A stretch of 64,000 nucleotides of DNA from NCBI RefSeq assembly GCF_014205275.1, contig NZ_JACHND010000001.1, positions 992,001 through 1,056,000 of the forward strand, in the 5' to 3' direction. Below, piece after piece: positions 8,456 to 16,362 of this stretch (its first letter is position 1; each line of letters begins with the position of its first letter). This DNA is from Sphaerisporangium siamense. GTDB lineage: Bacteria > Actinomycetota > Actinomycetes > Streptosporangiales > Streptosporangiaceae. Both the position numbers and the translations under genes were made by a program. The notes below the pieces were generated by a model. The model was given only the letters and a program-made list of their open reading frames with translations. It did no database searches and was not told where the DNA came from.

Positions 8456-9211
8456 TCACCTCACCATGAGGCGCCTGTCGCTCAGTACGATCCGGTCCAC
8501 GTACGGACCGGGAGTGACGATGTGCTGCGGGTCCAGGTAGTCGACGACTTCCTCGACCTCCACGATCGTCACCTTGCCGCTGCCGGCCACGACGGGGTTC
8601 GTCGTCCGGGCGCCGTGCCGGTAGATGAGGTTGCCGAACCGGTCGGCCTGGTATGCGGAGATGATGGCGAAGTCGGGGCGGAGCGCCGTTTCGAGAACGT
8701 GCGGCACGCCGTCGAAATGACGGATGTCCTTTCCCGCACCGATCTTCGTGCCCGCGCCGACCGGGGTGTAGACGCCGCCGAGACCCGCGCGCCCGCAGCG
8801 CAGCCGCTCGCACAGGCTGCCCTGCCCGATCAGCTCGATCTCCACGTCGCCCCGCCGGACACCCGCCTCCAACGGGCCGTCGGCGTTCGCGTTGTTGATC
8901 GACGAGAAAGTGGTGATCGCCTTGCGCACCTGGCCGAGCTCGGCGAGGTACCCGACGGGGTAGACGCCGTCCTCCGGCTCCGGGATGTACGGCTGGTCGC
9001 CGCGGTAGGTCCCGTACGACTGCGCGCCGGCGCGGCCGCGGCCGGACTCGCACGCGATGATCGTCAGGTCGCGCAGTCCGCGTTCGGCGATTGCCTTGAT
9101 CAGCGTGCTCGGGACACCGGGCACTCCGACGAAGCCGCCGAAAGCGATCATGGCGCCGCTTTCGATGTCGACAACGGCCTTGGCCGCCGACTCCACGACC
9201 TTGTTGATCAT
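8456..9211 (-). CDS. CoA-transferase, subunit A
   Basis: A 251-residue class I CoA-transferase alpha subunit: KVVESAAKAVVDIESGAMIAFGGFVGVPGVPSTLIKAI with the Gly-rich loop, GQGSLCERLRCGRAGLGGVYTPVGAGT and DFAIISAYQADRFGNLIYR. It forms the heteromer with subunit B downstream. The ATG overlaps the GntR stop codon by one base (TGATG), so regulator and enzyme are co-translated. About 107 bases separate it from the assigned start of subunit B, longer than usual, which is why the B start may be misplaced. Confidence 0.9.
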   Translation of the reverse strand: MINKVVESAAKAVVDIESGAMIAFGGFVGVPGVPSTLIKAIAERGLRDLTIIACESGRGRAGAQSYGTYRGDQPYIPEPEDGVYPVGYLAELGQVRKAITTFSSINNANADGPLEAGVRRGDVEIELIGQGSLCERLRCGRAGLGGVYTPVGAGTKIGAGKDIRHFDGVPHVLETALRPDFAIISAYQADRFGNLIYRHGARTTNPVVAGSGKVTIVEVEEVVDYLDPQHIVTPGPYVDRIVLSDRRLMVR

Positions 9212-9936
9212 CAGTCACCTTCCGTGCGTTGCGACAACTTCGAGTAGGCGGTGGGCGCCGGCGCGCCGTTCGGGTGCGCCGTCACCACGAGAAGGCGCAC
9301 CCGTGCGGTGGCGTCCAGCATGTGATCCCGCATGGCGATGTAGGCGGCGTCGGGGTCACCGGCCTCGATCGCCTCCGCGATGGAACGGTGCTGAGCCGCG
9401 GACTCGATGAGCCTTCCGGGCTGGCTGAGGTTGCGGAACCGCAGCAGGCGCACCCGCCCGTCGAGCACCGCGAACGAGTCCCGCAACCCGTCGCTCCGGG
9501 CCATCGCGAGAAGGGCTTCGCGGCGTTCTTCCAGCGCCCGCACGTATTCCTGGACGTTGTCGGAGCGAGCCAGCCGTTCGAGCTCGTCGAAGGCCCCGCG
9601 AAACGCGGCACGTTGTTCCGGGGTGCCGCGTTCGGCGGCCCACGCGGCCATCATGGGTTCCAGCGCGGTCTTGATCTGGTAGACGTCGGTGATCTCCTGC
9701 GGGCTGATCTCCCGGACGAAGACGCCGACGCGCGGGGTGATGGTGACGAGACCCTCCACGCTCAACTGCTGCAGAGCGTCACGCACCGGTGTCCGGGAGA
9801 CGCCGAACCGCTCGGCGAGTTCGTCGGTCGAGATCCGCGCGCCGGAGGCCATCGTGCCGTTGTAGATCAGCGCGCGGATCTCCTCGATGACGACGTCCTT
9901 CGCCGAGAGGACACGGAGTCTCAGGGGAGTGCGCAC
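9211..9936 (-). CDS. GntR-family (FCD) transcriptional regulator 1
   Basis: A winged-helix regulator of about 241 residues: DELAERFGVSRTPVRDALQQL is the recognition-helix region, followed by an all-helical FCD ligand domain. It is the first gene of the CoA-transferase operon and divergent to a second regulator that shares its DNA-binding half almost base for base. I prefer the GTG at 9936: a TTGACA / 17 bp / CACACT promoter ends about seven bases before it, suggesting a leaderless message, and an 11-bp inverted element lies 14 bases upstream. A TTG at 9972 keeps the same frame but lies within that -35 box. Confidence 0.85.
   Translation of the reverse strand: MRTPLRLRVLSAKDVVIEEIRALIYNGTMASGARISTDELAERFGVSRTPVRDALQQLSVEGLVTITPRVGVFVREISPQEITDVYQIKTALEPMMAAWAAERGTPEQRAAFRGAFDELERLARSDNVQEYVRALEERREALLAMARSDGLRDSFAVLDGRVRLLRFRNLSQPGRLIESAAQHRSIAEAIEAGDPDAAYIAMRDHMLDATARVRLLVVTAHPNGAPAPTAYSKLSQRTEGD
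9634..9886. repeat. Left arm of 253-bp inverted repeat (GntR DNA-binding segment)
   Basis: This segment, read on the minus strand, matches 10139-10391 on the plus strand at 252 of 253 positions by my alignment; the mismatch is in the codon for Val of FGVSRT. It covers the winged helix and the first helix of the FCD domain. Identity ends abruptly on both sides while the proteins remain only moderately similar, which points to gene conversion or recent duplication. Confidence 0.9.
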
Positions 9937-10085
9937 AACCTCAAGTGTGAGCGCTGATGTACTACATGTCAAGGATCAGCATCTCAGTGCCGCTCGGTGA
10001 CGCCGCTCCGATCAACACTGGCCGGCCCTGTCGTACGGCTACGATTACGTCAGGGGAGTTCTGCACATCAGCGCTAATGGAGTAG
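9937..10085. promoter_or_regulatory. Divergent promoter region with inverted GntR operator candidates
   Basis: AGCGCTGATGT at 9950-9960 and its exact reverse complement ACATCAGCGCT at 10065-10075 lie 14 and 11 bases before the two regulator starts. Next to the left copy is the 11-bp palindrome ATGTACTACAT (9957-9967). A minus-strand promoter TTGACA (9972-9967) / 17 / CACACT (9949-9944) places this element in its spacer. The symmetrical position at both genes suggests mutual or self repression by the two regulators. Confidence 0.6.
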
Positions 10086-10850
10086 GTGACATCGTTGGAT
10101 TCACAGGTCCGGATCCTCTCGGCCAAGGATGTGGTCGCCGAGGAGATCCGCGCGCTGATCTACAACGGCACGATGGCCTCCGGCGCGCGGATCTCGACCG
10201 ACGAACTCGCCGAGCGGTTCGGCGTGTCCCGGACACCGGTGCGTGACGCTCTGCAGCAGTTGAGCGTGGAGGGTCTCGTCACCATCACCCCGCGCGTCGG
10301 CGTCTTCGTCCGGGAGATCAGCCCGCAGGAGATCACCGACGTCTACCAGATCAAGACCGCGCTGGAACCCATGATGGCCGCGTGGGCCGCCGTACGCGGC
10401 ACCCCGGAGCAGCGGAACGCTCTGCTGCGGTCGGTGACCGATCTGGAGCGGGTGGCCGAGGCCGAGGACATCCCCGCGTACGTCCGCATGATCGAGGAAA
10501 GACACGAGATGATGCTGACGATGGCCGGGAGCGGCGGGTTACGCGACGCGCTGGGCGTTCTCGACGGCCGCGTGCGCCTGCTGCGGTTCCGCAACCTCAG
10601 CCAGCCCGGCAGTCTCGCCGAATCCGTCGCGGGACACCGCGCCGTCGCCGAAGCGATCGCCGCCGGCGACCCGCAGGCGGCGTACAACGCGATGCAGGCC
10701 CACAAGGCGCGTTCGACCGCGAAGGTCGAGGCGCTGATGCCGGCGACCGTCAGCGACACGCCGTCGATCACCCAGTTGGCGGCGGGCCGGCGCGGGACGT
10801 CCCGGTCGACGCGCGCGCCCAGAAAGCGCTCGCCTTCGACCTCGAAGTAG
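10086..10850 (+). CDS. GntR-family (FCD) transcriptional regulator 2
   Basis: A 254-residue paralogue of the adjacent divergent regulator, with the same winged helix (FGVSRTPVRDALQQLSVEG) and a different FCD effector domain from about residue 105. The last 40 residues are basic and Ser/Thr-rich (SRSTRAPRKRSPSTSK) and look like an added tail. The start is either GTG at 10086 or TTG at 10095, both with weak ribosome sites. Because the DNA-binding parts are alike and the ligand domains are not, the pair may read one operator in response to two signals. Confidence 0.85.
   Translation: MTSLDSQVRILSAKDVVAEEIRALIYNGTMASGARISTDELAERFGVSRTPVRDALQQLSVEGLVTITPRVGVFVREISPQEITDVYQIKTALEPMMAAWAAVRGTPEQRNALLRSVTDLERVAEAEDIPAYVRMIEERHEMMLTMAGSGGLRDALGVLDGRVRLLRFRNLSQPGSLAESVAGHRAVAEAIAAGDPQAAYNAMQAHKARSTAKVEALMPATVSDTPSITQLAAGRRGTSRSTRAPRKRSPSTSK
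10139..10391. repeat. Right arm of 253-bp inverted repeat (GntR DNA-binding segment)
   Basis: Partner of 9634-9886 in opposite orientation, one mismatch in 253 bases. It encodes residues of regulator 2 from EEIRALIYNG to MMAAWAA. Confidence 0.9.
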
Positions 10851-10854
10851 GCCC

Positions 10855-10875
10855 CCCGGCCCGCATCAGGCCGGG
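10855..10875. terminator. Possible weak terminator between convergent genes
   Basis: CCCGGCC (10855-10861) pairs with GGCCGGG (10869-10875) across a seven-base loop, just after the end of regulator 2 and before the end of the aldehyde dehydrogenase gene. There is no T tract. Confidence 0.3.
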
Positions 10876-10978
10876 CGGGTCCTCCGACATCCCTCGTTCG
10901 CGCCGCCCCGCCGCCTGCCCTCGTTCACCGAGGGTCGCCGGCTCGGCCGGCCGTGCATGTCACGAGTTGTGGCCGCGC

Positions 10979-12403
10979 CTACCCGCCACTCGCGCTCTTC
11001 CCGATCCGGACCGACACGAACTTCGCCTGGGTGTAGTGCCGTAGCGCCTCGACGCCCTTCTCCCGGCCGTGGCCGCTGTTCTTGTAGCCGCCGAACGGGC
11101 CCTCGATCAGCCCGGCCGTCCACTCGTTGACGTAGACCTGTCCCGCCTGCAGGGCGGCCGCGACGCGGTGAGCCCGGCCGAGGTCCGCCGTCCAGAGGCC
11201 CGCCGCGAGACCGTAGTCGGAGTCGTTGGCCTTGGCGACGGCGTCGTCCTCGTCGTCGAACGGGATGACCACCAGGACCGGGCCGAAGATCTCCTCGCGA
11301 GCGATCCGCATCTCGTTCGTCACCCCGGTGTAGATCGTCGGTTCGATCAACCAGCCCTCGCCGGTGGCCCGCCCGCCCGTGACCAGCGTGGCCCCCTCCT
11401 CGTGCGCGACGTCGAAGTAGGACAACACCTTCTCGAACTGGGCCTTCGTCGTCTGCGACCCGTAGTCCTCGCCCGGTTTCACCGTCCGCACCCGTTCGGC
11501 CAGCCGCGCCACGAACTCGTCGTGGATCTCGCGGGCCAGCAGCAGACGGGTGCCGTTCGAGCAGACCTGCCCGGCGTTCCCGACGAACGCCCTCGTCGCG
11601 CCGGCGACGGCCGCGTCGAGGTCGGCGTCGGCGAACACGATGTTCGGCGACTTCCCGCCCAGTTCGAGCGTGACAGGGATGATCTTCTCAGCGGCGGCCC
11701 GGCCGACTATGCGGCCGGCGCGCACCGAACCCGTGAACGCGACCTTCCGGACAAGCGGGTGCTCGACGATCGCGCTGCCCACGACGTCGCCCATGCCGGT
11801 CACCACATTGAGCACCCCCGGCGGCAGCCCGGCCTCGGCGGCGATCCGCCCGAGCTCCAGCGTGGTCGCCGACGTGAACTCCGATGGCTTGCAGACCACG
11901 GCGTTGCCGACCGCCAGCGCCGGCGCGACCCCCCTGGCCGCCTGGTTGAGCGGGACGTTCCACGGGGTGATGACCCCGACCACGCCGAACGGCTCGTGCC
12001 GCGTGTATCCGTGGTAGCCGTCGCCGAGGTCGAGGATCTCCCCCGTCGGCACGTTGACCAGGCCCGCGTAGAACTCGAAGAACGCCGCCGCGCCCCTGAT
12101 CTCGACGTCGGCCTGCCGCAGCGGCTTGCCGGTCTCGGCGGCCTCCAGCTCGGCGAGCCGCTTCCGCTCGCGCCGCAACCCCGCCGCGATGCCCATCAGG
12201 ACCCGGCCGCGGCGGATCGGCTTCTCCGCCGCCCACCCGGCGAAGGCGGCGTTCGCGGCGGCCACCGCCCGGTCGGCGTCCTCGCGGACACCCGACGGGA
12301 TCTCGCACACGACCTCGTCCGTACCGGGCCTGGTCGACGTGAGCCGCTCTTCACCCGCCGACGGCGCCGGACTGCCGTTGATCCAGTGCTCGTACCTGAT
12401 CAT
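10979..12403 (-). CDS. NAD(P)-dependent aldehyde dehydrogenase (set 2)
   Basis: A 474-residue aldehyde dehydrogenase: VGVITPWNVPLNQAARGVAPALAVGN in the cofactor domain, FTGSVRAGR, the general base Glu in TLELGGKSPN and the nucleophile Cys in GNAGQVCSNGTRL; EEIFGPVLVV and the C-terminal GPFGGYKNSGHGREKG are also present. It oxidises an aldehyde to the acid. It is the last gene of the minus-strand set that begins at 20569, 40 bp after the second F420-type oxidoreductase, so its substrate is probably an aldehyde released late in that pathway. Confidence 0.92.
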   Translation of the reverse strand: MIRYEHWINGSPAPSAGEERLTSTRPGTDEVVCEIPSGVREDADRAVAAANAAFAGWAAEKPIRRGRVLMGIAAGLRRERKRLAELEAAETGKPLRQADVEIRGAAAFFEFYAGLVNVPTGEILDLGDGYHGYTRHEPFGVVGVITPWNVPLNQAARGVAPALAVGNAVVCKPSEFTSATTLELGRIAAEAGLPPGVLNVVTGMGDVVGSAIVEHPLVRKVAFTGSVRAGRIVGRAAAEKIIPVTLELGGKSPNIVFADADLDAAVAGATRAFVGNAGQVCSNGTRLLLAREIHDEFVARLAERVRTVKPGEDYGSQTTKAQFEKVLSYFDVAHEEGATLVTGGRATGEGWLIEPTIYTGVTNEMRIAREEIFGPVLVVIPFDDEDDAVAKANDSDYGLAAGLWTADLGRAHRVAAALQAGQVYVNEWTAGLIEGPFGGYKNSGHGREKGVEALRHYTQAKFVSVRIGKSASGG

Positions 12404-12443
12404 TATTTCGCGAACTCCTCACCGACCGAACCGGTCGTACGAA

Positions 12444-13508
12444 TCAGGCGGGCCGCCGTCGCGCGGCGCCCGTGGTCGTGCGGAACACCTCGGCCAGCTG
12501 GAGCAGGTCGTCGAAGCGCGCCCGGGCGATCAGGCTCGTCGCGACGCACTTGTTCCACTTCGTCTCCAGGTCGGCCCGGATCTTCTCGGGCGGCCCGACC
12601 AGCGCGACCGCCTCGATCATCTCGGTCGGCACCGCGGCCACCATGCCTTCGCGGTCCCCTGCGATGAACTTGGCCTGGATCTCGCGGCAGGGCTCCTCGA
12701 ACCCGAGCCGCGCGACGGCGTTGAGGTGGAAGTTCATGTTCACCGCCCCGTTCGCCCCGATCTGGTAGGCGAGGAACGGGCGGATCCGGTCAGCGGCGGA
12801 CTCCACGTCCGGGCCGAACGCCACCGACACCGCGGGCGCGATCTCGAAGTTCTCCGGCCGGCCGCCGGGCCGGCGGGCGAAGCCCAGCTCCAGCCGCTCC
12901 CGGTACCACTCGTCCGCGCTGGGCGAGAAGTTCGTCGGCAGCCAGCCGTCGGCGATCTCCGCCGCCAGCGAGATGTTCTTCGGCCCCTCCGCGCCCAGGC
13001 AGATCGGGATGTCGGTACGGCCGCCACGCAGCGTGGAGCGGATCGGGCGGCCGAGCCCCGAACCTCCCTCCGCCGGAAGCCGGTAGGTCTTGCCCTCGTG
13101 GGCGACGCGCTCCCCGGCGATGGCCGCGCGCATGATCGCGACGTACTCCCGGGTCCAGCCCAGCGGGCGTTCGAAGGGCATCCCGTACCAGCCTTCGACG
13201 ACCTGCGGGCCGGAGAGCCCGAGCCCGATCACGGCCCGCCCTTCGGAGAGCTGGTCCAGGCTCATCGCGGCCATCGCCATCCCCGTCGGGGGGCGCGCCG
13301 CCATCTGGGCGATGTCGGTGCCGAGCCGCATCGCGCGCGTATGCGCGCCCCACCAGGCCAGCGGCGTGAAGCAGTCCGCGCCGAACGCCTCATAGGACCA
13401 CGCCGACTCGTAGCCCGCGTCCTCGATCGCCCGCACCGTCGCGGCGACGTCCCCCGGATGTTCCGGGTTGGCCAGCCCGCCGATTGCGCATCCCAACCTT
13501 TCGATCAC
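12444..13508 (-). CDS. F420-dependent LLM-class oxidoreductase (copy 2)
   Basis: A 354-residue luciferase-like TIM-barrel protein and close paralogue of the one at 2151-3209: FTPLAWWGAHTRAMRLGTD, LGLSGPQVVEGWYGMPFERPL and LGAEGPKNISLAAEIADGW all recur. The GTG at 13508 follows an AAAGGA box. A family role is F420- or flavin-linked oxidation or monooxygenation. Its place between an enoyl-CoA hydratase and an aldehyde dehydrogenase gene parallels the copy-1 neighbourhood, where it is next to a hydratase and transport genes. Confidence 0.88.
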   Translation of the reverse strand: MIERLGCAIGGLANPEHPGDVAATVRAIEDAGYESAWSYEAFGADCFTPLAWWGAHTRAMRLGTDIAQMAARPPTGMAMAAMSLDQLSEGRAVIGLGLSGPQVVEGWYGMPFERPLGWTREYVAIMRAAIAGERVAHEGKTYRLPAEGGSGLGRPIRSTLRGGRTDIPICLGAEGPKNISLAAEIADGWLPTNFSPSADEWYRERLELGFARRPGGRPENFEIAPAVSVAFGPDVESAADRIRPFLAYQIGANGAVNMNFHLNAVARLGFEEPCREIQAKFIAGDREGMVAAVPTEMIEAVALVGPPEKIRADLETKWNKCVATSLIARARFDDLLQLAEVFRTTTGAARRRPA

Positions 13509-13557
13509 CGTACATTCCTTTCGTCACCGGCCTGGTCATTGGTCTCGTTGCCGGCCG

Positions 13558-14355
13558 TCATCGGCCGCGGAACCGCGCGGGCCGGCCCTCGCGCGCCGCG
13601 GCCAGCCCTTCGAGCCGGTCCTCGCTCATGAGGAGCCGGTCGTACAGCTCGGCCTCCAGTCGAACCCCGCTGTCGATCTCCAGCTGGGTGGACAGGTCGA
13701 TGGCGCGCTTGGCCTGCGCGACCGCCAGCGGCGCCGCCGCGCTGATCTCGGCGGCGAGCGCGCCCACCGTGGCTTCGAGGTCGGCGGCGGGCACCGCATG
13801 GTTCACCAGCCCCCACTGCCGGGCCTCGGCGGCGGTGAACCGGCGGCCGGTGAAGATCAGCTCCTTCGCCCTGGGGAGGCCCACGAGCCGCGGGAGCAGC
13901 TGCGTGCCGCCGCCCGCCGGCATGCTGCCGAGGGTCGTCTCGACCAGCCCCATGACGGTGTCCTCGGCGGTGACCACGAGGTCGCAGCTGAGCGCCAGCT
14001 CAAGACCACCGCCCAGCGCGTAACCGTGCACCTGTGCGATCACCGGGCGCGGGCAGTGATACATCGCCGAGAACACCCGGGGCACGAGCCGGCGCCGCCG
14101 CCGCAGGTCCTCGACCGTCATCGTGGTGCGTTCGGTCCGATCCGCGCCGACGCTGAAGGCTCTGCCCCGGCCGCGCACCACGACGCACCGGACGTCCGCC
14201 TCTTCCTCGATCTTCGCGAAGACCGCCAGCAGGCACCGGTACATCGGCGTGCTGACCGCGTTGAGCACGCAGGGCCGGTCGAGCGTCACGGTCGCGACGT
14301 GACCCGAGATGCTCAGATCCACGAGCTCCTCGGCCCCGGTGCCTGCCGTTTCCAT
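13558..14355 (-). CDS. Enoyl-CoA hydratase/isomerase family protein (copy 3)
   Basis: A 265-residue crotonase protein: VATVTLDRPCVLNAVSTPM, RAFSVGADRTE at the CoA-binding loop, HGYALGGGLELALSCDLVV at the oxyanion hole and TTLGSMPAGGGTQLLPRLVG. The GGTQ-type segment is typical of true hydratases, so this is the most hydratase-like of the three copies. It starts at ATG 14355, three bases after the stop of the upstream alpha/beta hydrolase gene, indicating coupling. Confidence 0.9.
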   Translation of the reverse strand: METAGTGAEELVDLSISGHVATVTLDRPCVLNAVSTPMYRCLLAVFAKIEEEADVRCVVVRGRGRAFSVGADRTERTTMTVEDLRRRRRLVPRVFSAMYHCPRPVIAQVHGYALGGGLELALSCDLVVTAEDTVMGLVETTLGSMPAGGGTQLLPRLVGLPRAKELIFTGRRFTAAEARQWGLVNHAVPAADLEATVGALAAEISAAAPLAVAQAKRAIDLSTQLEIDSGVRLEAELYDRLLMSEDRLEGLAAAREGRPARFRGR

Positions 14356-14358
14356 GGT

Positions 14359-15330
14359 CTACCGCCGGTGCTCGCCGAGGAACGACAGCACCGTCTCGTT
14401 GAACGCGCGGTAGGACTCCCAGTGCGGAGCGTGCCCCGCCTCACTGAAGATCGCCACCTCGGCGTTGCGGACGTGCCTCGCCATCTCGCGCAGGCGCGTC
14501 GGCGGGAGGTACAGGTCGCAGTCGCCGGTGAGCAGGAGCATCGGCGTCCTGATCGACTCGATCGCCGGCCACATCAGCGCGTTCTGCGGGGGCTGCTGCA
14601 CGGTAGTCACCGGCAGCTGCGCCTGCTCGGTCCACTGCGTCATCGCCGCCGGCTTCGCCGCCCGGTAGGACGGGCCGAGCTCGCGGAACGTCTCGGGCAG
14701 CGCGGCCCAGCCCGGCGGCAGGATCGCCGTGGTGCCCTCGTTCCACGCCGGCTCCTGGATCCCCGCCAGCGTCGAGCCCACCGTGCAGCTCAGTAGCCGG
14801 TCCGGGACCGACAGGCCCGCGTCGAACGCCGCGAACGCGCCCGCGGCCAGGCCGACCAGGTGGAACTTCCCGACGCCGAGCGCGTCCATCAGCGCCACCA
14901 GGTCTCCGACGACCGTGCCGGGCCGCTCCGCCGGCCCGGCCTCCGACCCGTGGTATCCGCGTCGTGAGTAGCTGATCACCCGGTAGCCCGCGGCGGCGAA
15001 GGCGGCCTGCTGGTAGCCCCACGAGCCGCCGTTGCCGGTGTGCGGGTGCATGAGCACCACGGCCTGACCCTTGCCCCGGCGCGCGTCGCCGGTGTCCCAG
15101 ACCGCCAGCTTCACGTCGGGGATCTGCACCTGCTTCCTGCCGGTCATCGCGGGCACCGGGCCCCACGACGTCTGCGCGGGCAGCACGGTCTCGCGCCCGC
15201 CCGGCTTCCCGCCGCGCGCCCGCTCCGCCGCCGCGAACGCGGCCGACGGGGCGAGCGCGGCGACACCGGCCCCCGCCACTCCGGCGAGCACGTGGCGTCG
15301 ATTGATCCTCCGACCGGTCCTGTCTTGCAT
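14359..15330 (-). CDS. Tat-exported alpha/beta-hydrolase-fold protein lacking the nucleophilic serine
   Basis: A 323-residue alpha/beta-fold protein with a twin-arginine signal: RRINRRHVLAGVAGAGVAAL ending near PSAAFA, so it is predicted to be exported folded. The fold is clear (VVLMHPHTGNGGSWG, YRVISYSRRGYHGS, LLLTGDCDLYLPP with the acid, EAGHAPHWES with the His). The nucleophile elbow reads VGLAAGAFAAF, where GxSxG would be expected: Ser is replaced by Ala. It may therefore be a non-classical lyase, oxygenase-like or binding protein. The ATG at 15330 has a GAGGA box; an upstream in-frame start would bury the signal. Confidence 0.82.
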   Translation of the reverse strand: MQDRTGRRINRRHVLAGVAGAGVAALAPSAAFAAAERARGGKPGGRETVLPAQTSWGPVPAMTGRKQVQIPDVKLAVWDTGDARRGKGQAVVLMHPHTGNGGSWGYQQAAFAAAGYRVISYSRRGYHGSEAGPAERPGTVVGDLVALMDALGVGKFHLVGLAAGAFAAFDAGLSVPDRLLSCTVGSTLAGIQEPAWNEGTTAILPPGWAALPETFRELGPSYRAAKPAAMTQWTEQAQLPVTTVQQPPQNALMWPAIESIRTPMLLLTGDCDLYLPPTRLREMARHVRNAEVAIFSEAGHAPHWESYRAFNETVLSFLGEHRR

Positions 15331-15426
15331 GGCTTCCTCACACTTTCTTGGAACTTGACAGAACAGGCGCCAACGCATCCGGCAGCGGTCGTCCCCGAAC
15401 GTTCGGGCCGGGAGTAATGGCGTCGC

Positions 15427-16362
15427 TCAGTTGTCTCCCGGGCGGTGCCCGACGAGCAGTTGCAGCGGGTTCACCCGGAAGATCGTTTCCACGACGTCCT
15501 CAGGAACCCCGGCCGCGATCAGGTCGGGACCGACCTGCCGCAGCACGTACGAGTAGCCCGGCCCACCGCGGCGCTCGCGCATTCCCAGCACGCAGACGTC
15601 GTGGGACAGCAGCAGGCTCTTGCCCCATCCGCGGCGGATCAGCTCGGCCGCGTTGGCGACCCGCTGCTCCTGGAGCAGCCGGTCGCCCGGGCCGTTGCCG
15701 TCGTACATCACCATCGCGCCGCGCCGGGCCAGCCGCTCGTGGTAGTCGACGTCCGGATAGGTGTCGCAGTGGCCGACCGCGACCCGGCTCAGGTCACAGC
15801 CCTCGTCCTCGAGCACGTCGAGCTGCCAGGCGCCGACCTCGCTCTTGACCGCGTGCAGGATCAGTCCGAGCCCGGTCTCCCGCTGGGCGCGGGCGGCGGC
15901 GCGCAGCACCCGCTCCTCGACCCCGGACACCCACTCGCGGTCGGCGCCGATCTCGCCGATCACTCCCGGCCGCACGCCGTCCTCGCCCTCGAAAATGTCG
16001 ATCAGCAGGCGCTCGGTGAGCTCGGCCGTGCTCACCTTGTTCATGTCCTCTTCGTAGTAGGGCTCCCGGTACCACCCGCAGCCCATGACGATGTGCACGT
16101 CGGCGCGTTCGGACACCGACCGGAGCACGCCGGGCTTACGGCCGAGCCCGCCGCTGGTGGCCTCCACGACGGAGCCGCCGCCGAGTTCCTTGAAGACGGT
16201 CAGGTCCCGGACCGCCTCGTCCGGGTCGTTCAGCGCGGCGAGACCCATCTGTCGTGTCACCCGGAACAGGTCGCAGGCCACGTGCTCGTGCGGCAGCACG
16301 CGCCCGAGTTCGGACGCCGCGACCGGTCCGCGTACCGTCTGAACCGTCAGTCCCTCAGCCAC
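15427..16362 (-). CDS. Phosphotriesterase-like metal hydrolase (copy 2), probable lactonase
   Basis: A 311-residue amidohydrolase very similar to copy 1 at 6721-7650: LPHEHVACD, VVEATSGGLGRKPGVLRSV, HIVMGCGWYREPYYEEDMN, VIGEIGAD with Glu as bridging ligand, LILHAVKS, VAVGHCDTY and LLLSHDVC. The GTG at 16362 has a GGAGAGG box at seven bases and overlaps the MaoC gene end by 16 bases, as copy 1 does with CoA-transferase B. The long frame continues upstream but only as antisense-like sequence of the MaoC gene. Two such hydrolases suggest two lactone or ester intermediates, or two related substrates. Confidence 0.88.
   Translation of the reverse strand: MAEGLTVQTVRGPVAASELGRVLPHEHVACDLFRVTRQMGLAALNDPDEAVRDLTVFKELGGGSVVEATSGGLGRKPGVLRSVSERADVHIVMGCGWYREPYYEEDMNKVSTAELTERLLIDIFEGEDGVRPGVIGEIGADREWVSGVEERVLRAAARAQRETGLGLILHAVKSEVGAWQLDVLEDEGCDLSRVAVGHCDTYPDVDYHERLARRGAMVMYDGNGPGDRLLQEQRVANAAELIRRGWGKSLLLSHDVCVLGMRERRGGPGYSYVLRQVGPDLIAAGVPEDVVETIFRVNPLQLLVGHRPGDN

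Noticed and set aside
8349-9218. Extension of the CoA-transferase B frame through subunit A
   Set aside because: The extra part is another-frame shadow of subunit A with no CoA-transferase motifs.
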